NCBI RefSeq assembly: GCF_000282635.1
Contig: NZ_AKIW01000077.1
Coordinates: 62,001 to 126,000, forward strand
Direction of reading: 5' to 3'
DNA length: 64,000 nt
From: Variovorax sp. CF313
Lineage (GTDB): Bacteria > Pseudomonadota > Gammaproteobacteria > Burkholderiales > Burkholderiaceae_C
Part shown: positions 15,301-26,057 of the stretch, one piece after another
How positions within the stretch are numbered: position 1 is the first letter of the stretch
Layout: each line of letters begins with the position of its first letter
Notes under the pieces: model-generated
What the model was told of the DNA's origin: nothing
The model's database searches: none
Seen by the model: the letters and a program-made list of their open reading frames with translations, nothing else
Made by a program: the position numbers and the translations under genes

Positions 15301-15894
15301 TCACTCAAACAATTTCCGAATATCGCCACTCGCAATCAAATCGACCCGCGAAAAATCAAGTGAATCCGATTTCACAACAATCTCTCTCAGTGGAAGCGGA
15401 ATATCTTCGATGCAAGCCAAAATTGTTGGCGACAAGTGCTTGTAATAGTCACCGTTTTCGCATTTTCGAGAATAACCAACCGGAAATTCGCCAGGTATAT
15501 TTCCATGATCCAACGCCTCAAAAACAAACATCCCTTTGTTGATGCTCAAGTTTGCGTTCGCAAGATTCCCCTTGCTCCTCCAATCATTTAAAATATCAAG
15601 AAGAACTTCATTCTTGCCATTTTTTGCGCGATAGATCCAAGAGGAATAAAAATGCAAATTCACCAACCCATTTTTTTGGAGGTTGCTCGGGTATTTTTTG
15701 GACTCTTCAAACAAAAAATCCGAGAAATCATTTAGCAACTCCTCCGAATCATTTCGAGCAAGCAGGCTCTCGGGCAAATCTCCGAAGCCGTTATTACTCA
15801 TCACCGCCAACTTCCCCGAGCAATCCATGGCAATCCATGTAAAACAGTCTGCGCCTTGAGGGACCCAATTGGGATTTAATTTTTCATTAGTCAA
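15301..15894 (-). CDS. bcpI: putative CDI immunity protein (BcpI)
   Basis: 197 residues, cytoplasmic, no signal peptide. Its ATG overlaps the stop of the toxin gene (ATGA, 15891-15894). It is clearly lower in GC than its surroundings, as usual for swapped toxin/immunity pairs. The sequence (WIAMDCSGKLAVMSNNGFGD, then LPESLL, and later CIEDIPLPLREIVVK) does not match an immunity family I can name with confidence. By position it should bind and neutralise the C-terminal toxin of the upstream gene. Assignment rests on position, size and composition. Confidence 0.75.
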   Translation of the reverse strand: MTNEKLNPNWVPQGADCFTWIAMDCSGKLAVMSNNGFGDLPESLLARNDSEELLNDFSDFLFEESKKYPSNLQKNGLVNLHFYSSWIYRAKNGKNEVLLDILNDWRSKGNLANANLSINKGMFVFEALDHGNIPGEFPVGYSRKCENGDYYKHLSPTILACIEDIPLPLREIVVKSDSLDFSRVDLIASGDIRKLFE

Positions 15895-18800
15895 TTTTTA
15901 TACCCATTTGGCCAAGTAGTAGAGCAATTTGCGCAGGTTGGCACGAATGCATTTTCTGGAATTGAAGTGTTCCCATAGACCATTCCCGGACGAACTGGAT
16001 TTGTAAATTTGATGTTGGCGGGGTCGGCACCCTGTCGAACCAATTTATCAGCCGCTTTAACTTCGGCACAAAATCCCGCAAGATTCGAACAAAAGCTGGT
16101 CGCCTGCCCAATCGGGACACCCAACTTGTCTTCTACAAATTTCACCATAACGGGACTCAAATCTTCCGCCTTGAGTGCACCGCTAGCTCCAACCGATGTG
16201 AGTCCGGTTGTTGAATCATAAGCACCAACCATCACAGAGGATCCACGCGCTGAGGATTTGGATCCTAAGTTATTGATCGTGTTAAGCAACTCCCCATTAG
16301 CTTTGTTTTCCAAAGCTAAGTTGACAGCTCCCGTCTCTGCCAGGCTTCCAACGCTTACCCTTTCGGCTGCCTTGACAGAGTTCAACTCTGCTTCAGCCAC
16401 TTTTCCTACGGCTTTGCCTACTTGGCCTGGAATCGCTACGCCACTCGTTGGCACGCCAGTGACGGTTGTTGCCGCAAGGTCCGCCGCCACAATACAGCCT
16501 GTTGGATTGAGTGTGCAGTACGCGACCGGGTTTTGCGCGAACGCATAACCCTCGGCGGCAAGGCCACTCAGGGCAGGCGCCAAGGCAAGCCCTCCCGCGA
16601 GTGTCGCGGCCTGAATCGTTAGTTGCGTAATCTCATTTATAGAGCCTTGGTTCTTGCTCGCAGCCGCAGCGATCTGGGCAATGGTTGGCTGCTGAATGTT
16701 GTTGTCGCGATAAAACTGCAAAGCTTGAGGGCTGCGAATTACCTCATTCAGATAGATCGCCGCATTGGCTTTTTGTGCAGCAGGTGCCTGGAAGTAGTAC
16801 CCAAGGCCAGCTTGCGGAAATGCCGGGTCAATTGGCAGGTTCTGACCTTGGCTGTAGTACTTGGCAATAGTCATCAAGAACTTGCTGGCGTCCGGGTCCC
16901 AGGCACCAGACGCACCGAATTGAACCTGTCTGAACGCTTGAGCTGCCAGCTCTTTCTCAGCATCGGCCACGCTGATGCCCTTTTGGGCCGCATATTCCTT
17001 GGCATGGTCTTTGATCAGCTTGGTTTCCGCAGGGTGCAGTTGCCGATTGTTGATATCGACGCTATAGGCGCTCGCTGCACCGGCAGTTCCTCCAGTCATG
17101 CCCCCGATCGCCGCCGCGCTGATGGCCCCCAATGCCTGCGCAACCGGTGCTGGCAAGTCCATGTCCGCGATGGCCTGCCCGATCCGTGGCATCAGCGCTG
17201 CGCTGGCGCCTGCCCCCAATGCGCCGCCGATACCGCCTCCCAGCGCGCCTGCGGCCGTGTGTAACGCCACTCGATAGGAGCCACCCTCGTCCCATTGGCT
17301 GGCTTCGTTTAGAAGCGCTTGCTGCTTGGCAGGGTCGGTCTCCACCTTGGCTTGGGTACGAAGCTGGGCGGCCTGGTTGCCTGCATAGGTGCCGATCTCC
17401 CTCGCCGCGTTCTGATTGAACTGCTGTGTGATTTGCGCCTGTGCTTGAACGTCTTTGACGATGGTCTGGGTGTTCCAGTCCTTGATTAACTTGCCCGCAC
17501 TGCTGGTGTCGCCCGTCCTGACGCTCTGATCCCCCGCAATACCCGAGATGCCGGATCGCGTGACGCTGGTCTGGTTATTTCCCGAATAGCTGCCAACGCC
17601 AGCACTGCCACCAGGCCTGTTGTTCGGTCCGGCCCACGAAGCAGTCATATCTCTGGCCGGAGCCGTGTCTGTGGCTGCGGCCGGCGCAGTGGTGTAGCCA
17701 ATGCCCACGCTACCGCTGACCGCGTAGCTGCTGCCGCTCGACTGACTGACGTTCTGCAGGTCCGCCATCGTCAGCGTGCCGCCTGTGCTGAAGCTGTTCT
17801 TGCCCGCGTCGATTGCTGCCTGCGTGCTCTCGATCACCGCGCCCTTCAAATCCGTGTTGCCCGCCACCTTCACGTCGAAGCCACCATCTCCGGCCTTGAT
17901 ACCAGACTGCACAGCCGGACTCACGAAGATGCCGTCGGCCTTGGCGCCAGCCGCACTGGCGCTGGCCGTGGCTACCACGCCGTAGCAGATCGGTGGAATA
18001 CACAAGCTCAAACCGAAGCCCGAACTGCTTTGACGCGACTGCCCCACGCTCACGTCCTGCAGGCTCTCGATATTCAAGTTGCCGCCCACGTCCGCCGTGA
18101 CGCGATTGGCCTCGACGGTGGCCCCGCGCATGTTCAGATCACCGCCCGAACTGATGTTGACAGCCTTGCCACCGCTCACTTGGGTCGTGTTGTAGCTGAC
18201 ATCGTTCTGGTCGTTTTTGCCTTGTCCGTTGTTCACGCCGAGTTGGATGCTGAAGCCGTTCTGCGCGCCTGCGCCGAAGGTGACCCCCACATTGGCGCCA
18301 TGGCTGGAGTTCTGTCCGGCCGTCACACTTGTGTTGCGACTGGCCTGCAGCGTCACATCGTTGTCCGCCACCAAATTGACGGTGTTGCCCGCTGCGATGG
18401 TGGAGCCGATGGCACTGATGTTCGATCCCTTGCCGCCGCCTGTAGCCACGATATTGACGTTGTTCGCTCCCACCACGCTGGATCCCACAGCTTCGCTGCT
18501 GTTGGTGAAGCTGGTGCTCTGGCTGGTGTTGCGGCTGACATTGACACTCACGCCGTAGCTGAGCTGGCCTGTGCCACCAATGGCCTGGGCAGCGTCGTAG
18601 GCCTGTTTGCCGCTCATGGCCAGATTGACGGCTCCCAGGGCCTGCATGCGGCCGTCGCCCGTGTCGCCCATGGCCTTGATCGTGCTGGAAGCGCCCTTGA
18701 GCGTGTCGGTGCTGATGCCGGCGAAGCTGGCGCTACCGCCCACGATCGTGCTGGAGCTCTTGTCTAGCGTGACCGATTGCGTGGTGTTGTAGGCCTCGTT

Positions 18801-21800
18801 GATGACGACATTCTTCGCAAGAATGTTGACGTCGCCGCCCACCAACGGCCCTGCTTGTCCGGCAGCCATGATGCTGCTAGCTGTCTGGCGGTAGTCGTTG
18901 GCCGCCACCAGGGTCACGTTGCCTTGCAGGCTGGCCACCTGGCTCGCCTGCTGCGTTGTGCTGACGGTCGCGTTCGCTTGCGAGCCCTTGACGTTGCCGA
19001 TGGCCGGGTTGTACCAAGTGCCCACCATGCCGGACTTGCCATTGGCGTCGTAACTGGTCTCAGCGCGGGTGTTCTGGGCGCTCTCGATGGTGAGGTTGCG
19101 CCCGGCCATCATGGTGATGTCGTTGTCGGCAACCACGGTGGCCCCCTGCAGGGTCGTGTCTCGGCCGCTCAGGGTCTGCAGGTTGCCGGCGGAAATGCTA
19201 GTGCCGATGGCTCGGGTCTCGATGCTGGCTTCGGCATGGTTGGAGGATTTCTTGTTGCCGGCGATGGCAACTGCAGTCGCATCGCCGGCGAACGTGGCGC
19301 CAGCGGCGAGTTGACCGAAGACCGTGCCGCTGCTCTTGCTTTGCGCGGCATGGAGTTCCTGACTCGTGCGGTTGGCGGTCGTAAGGTTGATGTCCCGCCC
19401 CGCCGAGAGGCTCATGGCCTCGTCGGAATGAAGCTGTGCGGCTTGAAGGTTGATGTCGTTGCCCGCCACCAATGCCACGCTCTTGCCACTCAGACTACTG
19501 GAGAGAACGTCCGTGGTGGTGGTGCTGTCGAAGGTACTGGAACTGCTCTTCTTAAACAGAGACTTGGACGATCGTTGCGTGGCCGCGGTCACGCTGGTCG
19601 TGGACTGCCCGGCCGTGACGTTGATGTCGTTCTTGGCTGTGGCGACCAACGCGCCATCCACGCTGGCGACGGCACCCGCGCGGATATTCAAGTCATTGCC
19701 AGCCGCCAACCGCACGTTGTCCTGCCCTTGGATGACCGATCCCACCTCTCGGCTCTCCGATGAAATACCTGCACCGTTCTTGTTTGCGAACGAGATGGTG
19801 TATCCCTCAGACACCGTGCCCATGTTGATGTTGCGCCCCGCCCCCACCGACGCAGCCCCCGCGCTGACTAACGCGGCTCCGATGAGATTGGCATCCCGTC
19901 CCGCCGAGGCGATCAACACGCCTCCGGGATTCGTCACATAGACACCGGCCACGCGATCAATGCCGGTGCTCGTGCCGGCGGTCTGTGACGTCGTCCGGAT
20001 ATTGAGGTCGCGCCCGGCCGTCAGAACCGCCGAGTCCCGGGCTGCGATGCTTCCGCCGATGTTGTTCAGATCGTTTCGGGCGTTGACGCCAATGCTGCCG
20101 CCAACAATTCGGCCGCCGAGGTTGCTGACGTTATCCGCGTCGATCTTGACCAGACTCCGCCCGGCGATGGTGCCGGTATTGACGAGATCGCCCGAACTCT
20201 TGATCACCGTCGCATCGGCACTCAGCAGTGCCCCGGAGCCGTCGATATCGCCCGGCCGCACACGCACGTAGACCTGTGGAACAAGCACCCGTTGAGCCGT
20301 TCCATCGGGTAGCTTCACCGTCTGCTCCACAAGCCAAACGATGTCGCTGGTCAACTGCGCCATCTGAGCTGCACTCAAGGCTACGCCCGGACGTAGGCCG
20401 TATTGCTTGGCGAAGGTAACACCCGCATCCATCAGAGCGGCGTACTGGTCGTCATCGTTACTGAATCCGTCCAGATAGCGGTAGCCCGTGAGCTGAGCCA
20501 CTTGCTCGCGAATGAGCTTCTGTTCGTAGAAGCCGTCGCCCAAGCGCTTGAGGGTGTTGCTCGGATCGTACCCGAGGTTGCTCAGCAGGTAGTCGCTGCT
20601 GAGCCAGTTGCGATAGTTCGCAAAACGCGGATCGGTTTCGACCAGGTAGCCACCTGGACCGGTGTGGATGTTGAACAGGCTGGCCGTCGGAAGACCGATG
20701 TTCGGCACGCTGGTGCGCACGACCATCGGCACAGTCTGACTGGCGCCTGCACCGCCGGCACCGCTAGCGCCGCCGGCCTCGCCCGCCGTGCTGCCCGAAG
20801 TCTTCACGGACCCGCCCACATTCGCCGGCACCTCGACGATGGTGCCAGGACGATTGCCGCCATTCACACCACCAGCGCCGCCCGCACTGCCCGTCGCGCC
20901 ACCGACCGGGGCGGTTCCCGCGTCATAGCCGCTAGCGGCATTGAAGTTGGGCTGGTACTTATAGGCTCCGAGGTCGATCGTCTTGGGCGCCAAGATGATC
21001 GGGATGTTCGCCATCTGCAACTGCCCGAGGTTGTCGTACACCGTCGCCGAACCACTGACCGCAACCTGGCCGGTCATCTGGTCGGGCACATAGTCGTTGG
21101 TGGTGATCGTCCCACCGGCCAGCACTTGGCTGTCCTGGTTGTACAGGCGTCCGTTCACATTCATGTTGCCGCCCGCGACGAGATGGGCGGGGTCGGCGTT
21201 GATCGCGGTATCCGTGGTGGTGGTGATCTGGTTGTTCCAGACGCCGAAGCCACCGATGCCGACAAGCTCTCCCGTGTCCTTGCGATAGACGAGTCCGTTG
21301 GCGTAGTCGAGTGTGACCTCATTCAAGGAGTAAGTCGTGGTCCGCCCTACGCCGCTGCCTACGGGCGTTTTCGGCGCGATGCCGATGACCAGACTGGAGG
21401 TCACGGTGGGGGTGCCCTTCTGGATGTGCACGTCGCGGTTGTTGACCTGCGCCATCAAGATCGACATGTCGCCCAAGGACTCTATGTCCGCACTCAGGTT
21501 GTTGAGCACACTGCCTTGACCGGTGGCCTTGCGATTGGCGTCGAGTGCACCACCGATGTTCATCGAACCCGCGCCGAGGCCGCCGCTGAAGATCAGCGCA
21601 TGCTCCCGGTTGTTGATCGTGCCTGCACCGATGTTCAGGGTTTCGCGCGCCGCAATCGTCCCCGCCTTGGTCACGCCGTTGACGGTCTCGGCATCGTTGT
21701 TGAGCGTGCCAGCCGCGATGGAGATCGCGTTGCCATAGATGCGCCCTGTGCCGACGTTGTTCAGCGTGCCCGCATTGATCTGCGTATTTCCCTTGCTGTC

Positions 21801-24800
21801 GATCAGGCCGCGGTTGGTCAGCGTACCGCTGGCGTTGACGGTGGTGTTCGTCCCCGACATCTCTGCGCTGGCGGTGTTGTCGACGTTGTTGCCGCCCACG
21901 GTGAGCGTCTGCCCTGCCAGCAGCTTGCCGTTGTTCGTGAAGTTGCCCGTGGTGGTGTAGCTCAGGTTGCCGTTGGCGGCGACTTCGCCGTTGTTGACGA
22001 TGTCCTGCGTGAGCGCAATGCTCAGGTCCTTGCCCGAAACAGCCTTGCCGTCGCCGCTGAAGGTGGCGGCGTCGATCCTCAGGCTCTTGTCCGCCACCAG
22101 CGTGCCGTTGGTGTTGATCAGGCTGAGCGTCTTGGCGGCGGGGTTGCTTGTGTTCGGATCTTGAATGGTCAGCGCATTCGCCGCCGAGATCAGCCCCGAG
22201 GTGTTGTTGACGGTGCCGCCGCTGGTGATGGTCGCATCGACATCGGCACGGATGGCACCGGAGGTGTTGTCGAGATTACCAGTGCCGATGACGACGTTCT
22301 TGCCCTCGATGCCCTGGTTGGTGCCCTGGGTGCTGATGTTGCCGACGCTGCCGGCGTTGAGCGTGGTGGTGGCCGCGGAGCGGATCAGGCCGCCGGTGTT
22401 GGTGATGCTCGAGGCATTGACGATGCCCAGGTCACCTGTGGCGAGCGTCTGCCCGCCGCTGTTGTCGTAGGCCGCGCCGCTCGTGTTGATGGCGACGCTC
22501 GACTGGCCAAGCACCACGCCGCCGCTCGTGTTGGAGAACGCCTGGGTGTTGGCCGTCAGCGCGTTCTTGGCGCCGATGAAGCCGCCCGCGTTGTTGACAG
22601 CGCCCGTCTTCAGATCCAGCGTGTCGGCGCTGGTGATGCCGCCCTGCTGGTTGCTGTAGCCGGCCGCGTTGGTGTTGCTCAGGCTTTGCCCATTCGTGTT
22701 GATGGTCATCGCACCGCCGGACTGGATCAGGCCGGCGTCATTGGCAAGTGCGCCCGAGTTCATTGCCACGGTGGTGGTCGCGGCCAGCGTGCCCTGGGCA
22801 TTGTTCAGCGTGTTGCCGTTCGTGTTCACCGACAGGGCATTGCCCGTGACCTTGCCCGCGACATTCACCAGCCCGCCGTTCACCAGCGCGGTGTTGCCGC
22901 CGGCCTGCATCGTCCCTTGGCTGTTGGTCGTCGTGCCCGAGGTCGTGACGCTGAGGTTGCCGTTCACCGCGGCAGCCGTTCCGCTGCTGTTGTCCAGCGT
23001 GCCGGAAACCAGGGTGGTGTTGCCGTTGGCCGCCAGCGTACCGCCGACGTTCGTGGCGGCTCCGCTCACCGTGGCGCCCAGATCCCCGACGGCGGTCAGG
23101 CTGCCGGCGTTGTTGTTCAGGCTGCCCGCTGTGACGGTGGTACTGCCACCGGCACCGATCACGCCCTTGTCGCTGTTGTCGAGTGCCCCGCCGACGCTCA
23201 GCCCGAGGCTGGACGCCTCGGCGGCGCGCACAGTCCCGCCCTGGTTGGTCAGGCTGCCGGCCGCGATGGTCGTGTTGCCATTGCTGGCGATGGTGCCGGC
23301 GGTGTTGTCGACGGCCCCCACGACCGTGATGCGCGTGGCATTGGGGCCGGTTTGGATGATCTGGCCGCCGCGGTTGCTCAAGGCACCTGCGTCGATGGAG
23401 ATCTGCTTCGCGGTGGTCGTGCCGCCGTCTTGGGCGAAGCTGCTGGACATGGCGACGGCCAAGGCCCCGTTGCCCGTGATCTGGCCGTTGGCACCGCTGT
23501 AGCTGCCGCCCGAGAGGGTCAGGGTGCCCGCACCCGCATGCTCGATCTTGCCCGCCGTGTTGGCGATGCTCGCGGCCTGCAGGCTCAGGTCCTGCCCGTT
23601 GCTGGCGATGCGGCCACTGCTGTTGTCGATGGTCCCGGAGGCGGCGATGGTGGTCGCACCGGTGCCCGTCTGCACGATCTCGCCGTTGTTCGTGTTGGCG
23701 ATGTTCGAGGCGTGCAGATCGAGTTGGCCGGCGTTTAGCTTGCCGGCGTTGTTGACTAGCGTCTGCGTGGATTGGCTGTCGGCCGTGATGGCGAGCGTGC
23801 CCGGCGTGGTGAGGGTGGCCCCGCTGGTGGTCACGTTGCCTTGCGTGGCTGTGATCGCGATGTTGACTGCACTGGTCTGGCTCGATGACAGGTCGACGCT
23901 CGCGCCTTGCAGCGTGGCGTTGCCTGCGGCGAGGTTGGTGCCATTGGCGACCAGCGCACCGGAAGCAGTCACGTGCAGATCGCCGGCTGCACCGAGCTTG
24001 CCGTCGTTGCCCACGCCGGCGCCGAGCACGCCAGCCGTGCCCGATGCCACGCTGCCTGCCGTGACCGTGGTGTTGCGCCCAGCTGTGATGCTGCCGTCGT
24101 TGGTCAAGGCGCCAGAGACGGTGAGCGTCGTGTCGTGGGTGCCTCGGATGGAACCGCTGTTGCTCAGCGAGCCGGCCTGCACCGAGACATCCGCGCTGGC
24201 GCCGATGGTTCCGCCGTTGTTGGTCAGTTGGTTCGCAATGGCGAGTTGCGTGTTCGCGTTGGCCGACTGGATGCTGCCCTGGGTGTTGTCCAGGGATGCC
24301 GCGGTGAGTGCAGCACTGTTGTTGGCGACCAGGGCGCCCGAGGTGTTGTTGAGCGCCCCCGCGACGCCCGCGGTCAGTGCCCCCGTGGCCGAGACGGTGC
24401 CGCGCATGTTGTCGAGCTTGCCGCCCACGCTCAAGTTGGCATCGCTGTCGCTGGTGAGCTTGCCGTCGACGTTGATCAGATCGCCGGTGGTGCTGATCTG
24501 CAGGCTGCCCGCGTGCAAGGTGCCGCCGCTGTTGTCCAGCTGGCCCACGTTGGCGCTGAAGCTGTTGCTGACGTTGAGGGTGCCGCCCGCGTTGCTGAAG
24601 TTCGGGCCGGTGACGGCCATGCTGGCCACTGACAGCGAACCGCCCGCGTTGTTGATCTGCGGCGTGTTCAGCGTGATGGGGCCGCCCGCGTAGATGCGGC
24701 CACCGTCGTTGGAGAGGGTGCCGCCTGCGGTGATGGCGCCCGGTGCGGGTGGGGTGTAGGTGGCAGGCGTGGACGCACCACCCGACACCGTGTCGCTGCC

Positions 24801-26057
24801 ACCCGTGGTCGAAGGCGTCGTCGTGCCGCCGCTGGTCGGACTCGTGGTTCCGCCACCGGTCGAACTACCGCTGCTCGTACCGGTACTGCCAGAGCCGGCG
24901 CTCACGGGTTCGGCACCGATGACGCCGCCATTGATGTTGCTCAGCACCGGCGAAGCAATGGTCAAACCTGCCGAACTGGTCTGGCGGATCGTGCCGCCAC
25001 GGTTGGAGATATCGCCGGGCGTGGTCAGTTCGACGCGTTGGCCTTCCAATGTGCCGGTGTTCTCGAGACGGCCTGCCGCCGTGACGACAAGACCGCCAGC
25101 ACCGGCGCCAATGCTGCCCGCGTTGCGCACGCCCAGGCCGGCTTCGCTTCCGATCAAAATGATCTTGTTGGCGTACATGCCGCCAAGTGCGGCCACGTCC
25201 AGAGCAAAGGTGGGAACGGAGCCTGTGCCCGTCGTCGGCGTGATTTGCGAGTGGTCAGCGCTGATCTGATTTGCACCGGTCACCACCTTGAGCTCGCTCG
25301 CCCAGATGCTCGCGTTGGCCTGCACGGCCCGCGCGAGGATCGCAGCGTAGTCAGTCTTGCTGGCATCGAGGCCCGCGCCGTCAATGGTGACGGTGCCGCC
25401 ACGAACAAGGAAGCTGTCGAGGCCGCCGATGGCATTGAATTGCGGTGTGCCAGTGGTGAGGGTGGCGCGCGAAGCATTGATGAAGCCGCCCCCGTCCACG
25501 CTGATCCCGGCTGGGTTGGCGATCACCACTTCGGCACGCTGACCGCCCACTTCGATGTAGCCGCGGAGCTGGCTGGGCGTTCCGCCGTTGACTTCGTTGA
25601 GGATGATACGTGCCGGGCCCGTAGCCAGGTTGGGATTGCCCTGCACGAAGCCGCCGAGTTGCGTCTGCACAGCAGTTCTGCTGTTGTTCAGGATCGCACC
25701 GTTGGCCCCGACGTTGAAGGCGTTGTAGACATTGCGCGAGACGCCCGCCGCGCTCGGAGTTTGCACATTAATGAGCGGGACGCCGTTGGGTGCGACCAGC
25801 ACCGTCGGTCGCAGGTTGCCTGGGACATTGGGCGCGCCAACGATCTGGGCATGCGCGGATGTCGTTGCCAGCATGCCGCTCGCCAGCGCTGCAGCAACCA
25901 ACACAGGGGCGAGGGCGGCGGCACTTGCCGCCAGTGCGCTACCCGCTCCCGTCGTGGCCCTGTTCGACGCTTTGCCTGAGCTCCTGGCAGTTTCGTGAAC
26001 CACCATCCGCATGCCTCTGGCTGCATTGAAGACGACACGGTGAAGCTGGCGATTCAT
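15891..26057 (-). CDS. bcpA: contact-dependent inhibition exoprotein BcpA/CdiA (TpsA) with putative deaminase toxin
   Basis: 3388 residues. The N-terminus (MNRQLHRVVFNAARGMRMVV) is an extended signal peptide of type V secretion, followed by a long signal ending in SAHA. Residues about 75-200 form the TPS/haemagglutination-activity domain (NVYNAFNVGANGAILNNSRT, VVIANPAGISVDGGGF). The bulk is degenerate beta-helix repeats (LDNTSG, LNNAGG, DNSGG), then haemagglutinin repeats from about 2000. Near residue 3200 NPVAYCTLNPTGCIVAADLA is a pretoxin segment. The last about 150 residues contain Cys3330-Ala-Glu3332 and Cys3375-Ala-Asn-Cys3378, the zinc and catalytic pattern of YwqJ-like deaminases. It should be exported by the bcpB transporter and delivered to neighbouring cells. 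The toxin class is inference from two motifs. Confidence 0.9.
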   Translation of the reverse strand: MNRQLHRVVFNAARGMRMVVHETARSSGKASNRATTGAGSALAASAAALAPVLVAAALASGMLATTSAHAQIVGAPNVPGNLRPTVLVAPNGVPLINVQTPSAAGVSRNVYNAFNVGANGAILNNSRTAVQTQLGGFVQGNPNLATGPARIILNEVNGGTPSQLRGYIEVGGQRAEVVIANPAGISVDGGGFINASRATLTTGTPQFNAIGGLDSFLVRGGTVTIDGAGLDASKTDYAAILARAVQANASIWASELKVVTGANQISADHSQITPTTGTGSVPTFALDVAALGGMYANKIILIGSEAGLGVRNAGSIGAGAGGLVVTAAGRLENTGTLEGQRVELTTPGDISNRGGTIRQTSSAGLTIASPVLSNINGGVIGAEPVSAGSGSTGTSSGSSTGGGTTSPTSGGTTTPSTTGGSDTVSGGASTPATYTPPAPGAITAGGTLSNDGGRIYAGGPITLNTPQINNAGGSLSVASMAVTGPNFSNAGGTLNVSNSFSANVGQLDNSGGTLHAGSLQISTTGDLINVDGKLTSDSDANLSVGGKLDNMRGTVSATGALTAGVAGALNNTSGALVANNSAALTAASLDNTQGSIQSANANTQLAIANQLTNNGGTIGASADVSVQAGSLSNSGSIRGTHDTTLTVSGALTNDGSITAGRNTTVTAGSVASGTAGVLGAGVGNDGKLGAAGDLHVTASGALVANGTNLAAGNATLQGASVDLSSSQTSAVNIAITATQGNVTTSGATLTTPGTLAITADSQSTQTLVNNAGKLNAGQLDLHASNIANTNNGEIVQTGTGATTIAASGTIDNSSGRIASNGQDLSLQAASIANTAGKIEHAGAGTLTLSGGSYSGANGQITGNGALAVAMSSSFAQDGGTTTAKQISIDAGALSNRGGQIIQTGPNATRITVVGAVDNTAGTIASNGNTTIAAGSLTNQGGTVRAAEASSLGLSVGGALDNSDKGVIGAGGSTTVTAGSLNNNAGSLTAVGDLGATVSGAATNVGGTLAANGNTTLVSGTLDNSSGTAAAVNGNLSVTTSGTTTNSQGTMQAGGNTALVNGGLVNVAGKVTGNALSVNTNGNTLNNAQGTLAATTTVAMNSGALANDAGLIQSGGAMTINTNGQSLSNTNAAGYSNQQGGITSADTLDLKTGAVNNAGGFIGAKNALTANTQAFSNTSGGVVLGQSSVAINTSGAAYDNSGGQTLATGDLGIVNASSITNTGGLIRSAATTTLNAGSVGNISTQGTNQGIEGKNVVIGTGNLDNTSGAIRADVDATITSGGTVNNTSGLISAANALTIQDPNTSNPAAKTLSLINTNGTLVADKSLRIDAATFSGDGKAVSGKDLSIALTQDIVNNGEVAANGNLSYTTTGNFTNNGKLLAGQTLTVGGNNVDNTASAEMSGTNTTVNASGTLTNRGLIDSKGNTQINAGTLNNVGTGRIYGNAISIAAGTLNNDAETVNGVTKAGTIAARETLNIGAGTINNREHALIFSGGLGAGSMNIGGALDANRKATGQGSVLNNLSADIESLGDMSILMAQVNNRDVHIQKGTPTVTSSLVIGIAPKTPVGSGVGRTTTYSLNEVTLDYANGLVYRKDTGELVGIGGFGVWNNQITTTTDTAINADPAHLVAGGNMNVNGRLYNQDSQVLAGGTITTNDYVPDQMTGQVAVSGSATVYDNLGQLQMANIPIILAPKTIDLGAYKYQPNFNAASGYDAGTAPVGGATGSAGGAGGVNGGNRPGTIVEVPANVGGSVKTSGSTAGEAGGASGAGGAGASQTVPMVVRTSVPNIGLPTASLFNIHTGPGGYLVETDPRFANYRNWLSSDYLLSNLGYDPSNTLKRLGDGFYEQKLIREQVAQLTGYRYLDGFSNDDDQYAALMDAGVTFAKQYGLRPGVALSAAQMAQLTSDIVWLVEQTVKLPDGTAQRVLVPQVYVRVRPGDIDGSGALLSADATVIKSSGDLVNTGTIAGRSLVKIDADNVSNLGGRIVGGSIGVNARNDLNNIGGSIAARDSAVLTAGRDLNIRTTSQTAGTSTGIDRVAGVYVTNPGGVLIASAGRDANLIGAALVSAGAASVGAGRNINMGTVSEGYTISFANKNGAGISSESREVGSVIQGQDNVRLAAGNDLNIRAGAVASVDGALVATAKNDINVTAGQSTTSVTAATQRSSKSLFKKSSSSTFDSTTTTDVLSSSLSGKSVALVAGNDINLQAAQLHSDEAMSLSAGRDINLTTANRTSQELHAAQSKSSGTVFGQLAAGATFAGDATAVAIAGNKKSSNHAEASIETRAIGTSISAGNLQTLSGRDTTLQGATVVADNDITMMAGRNLTIESAQNTRAETSYDANGKSGMVGTWYNPAIGNVKGSQANATVSTTQQASQVASLQGNVTLVAANDYRQTASSIMAAGQAGPLVGGDVNILAKNVVINEAYNTTQSVTLDKSSSTIVGGSASFAGISTDTLKGASSTIKAMGDTGDGRMQALGAVNLAMSGKQAYDAAQAIGGTGQLSYGVSVNVSRNTSQSTSFTNSSEAVGSSVVGANNVNIVATGGGKGSNISAIGSTIAAGNTVNLVADNDVTLQASRNTSVTAGQNSSHGANVGVTFGAGAQNGFSIQLGVNNGQGKNDQNDVSYNTTQVSGGKAVNISSGGDLNMRGATVEANRVTADVGGNLNIESLQDVSVGQSRQSSSGFGLSLCIPPICYGVVATASASAAGAKADGIFVSPAVQSGIKAGDGGFDVKVAGNTDLKGAVIESTQAAIDAGKNSFSTGGTLTMADLQNVSQSSGSSYAVSGSVGIGYTTAPAAATDTAPARDMTASWAGPNNRPGGSAGVGSYSGNNQTSVTRSGISGIAGDQSVRTGDTSSAGKLIKDWNTQTIVKDVQAQAQITQQFNQNAAREIGTYAGNQAAQLRTQAKVETDPAKQQALLNEASQWDEGGSYRVALHTAAGALGGGIGGALGAGASAALMPRIGQAIADMDLPAPVAQALGAISAAAIGGMTGGTAGAASAYSVDINNRQLHPAETKLIKDHAKEYAAQKGISVADAEKELAAQAFRQVQFGASGAWDPDASKFLMTIAKYYSQGQNLPIDPAFPQAGLGYYFQAPAAQKANAAIYLNEVIRSPQALQFYRDNNIQQPTIAQIAAAASKNQGSINEITQLTIQAATLAGGLALAPALSGLAAEGYAFAQNPVAYCTLNPTGCIVAADLAATTVTGVPTSGVAIPGQVGKAVGKVAEAELNSVKAAERVSVGSLAETGAVNLALENKANGELLNTINNLGSKSSARGSSVMVGAYDSTTGLTSVGASGALKAEDLSPVMVKFVEDKLGVPIGQATSFCSNLAGFCAEVKAADKLVRQGADPANIKFTNPVRPGMVYGNTSIPENAFVPTCANCSTTWPNGYKN

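Noticed and set aside
20403..23738. 1111-codon plus-strand open frame inside the bcpA region
   Set aside because: Antisense to the repeat region of bcpA; its composition follows the bcpA repeats read backwards and it has no recognisable domain. The same holds for 13420-14379 opposite bcpB.
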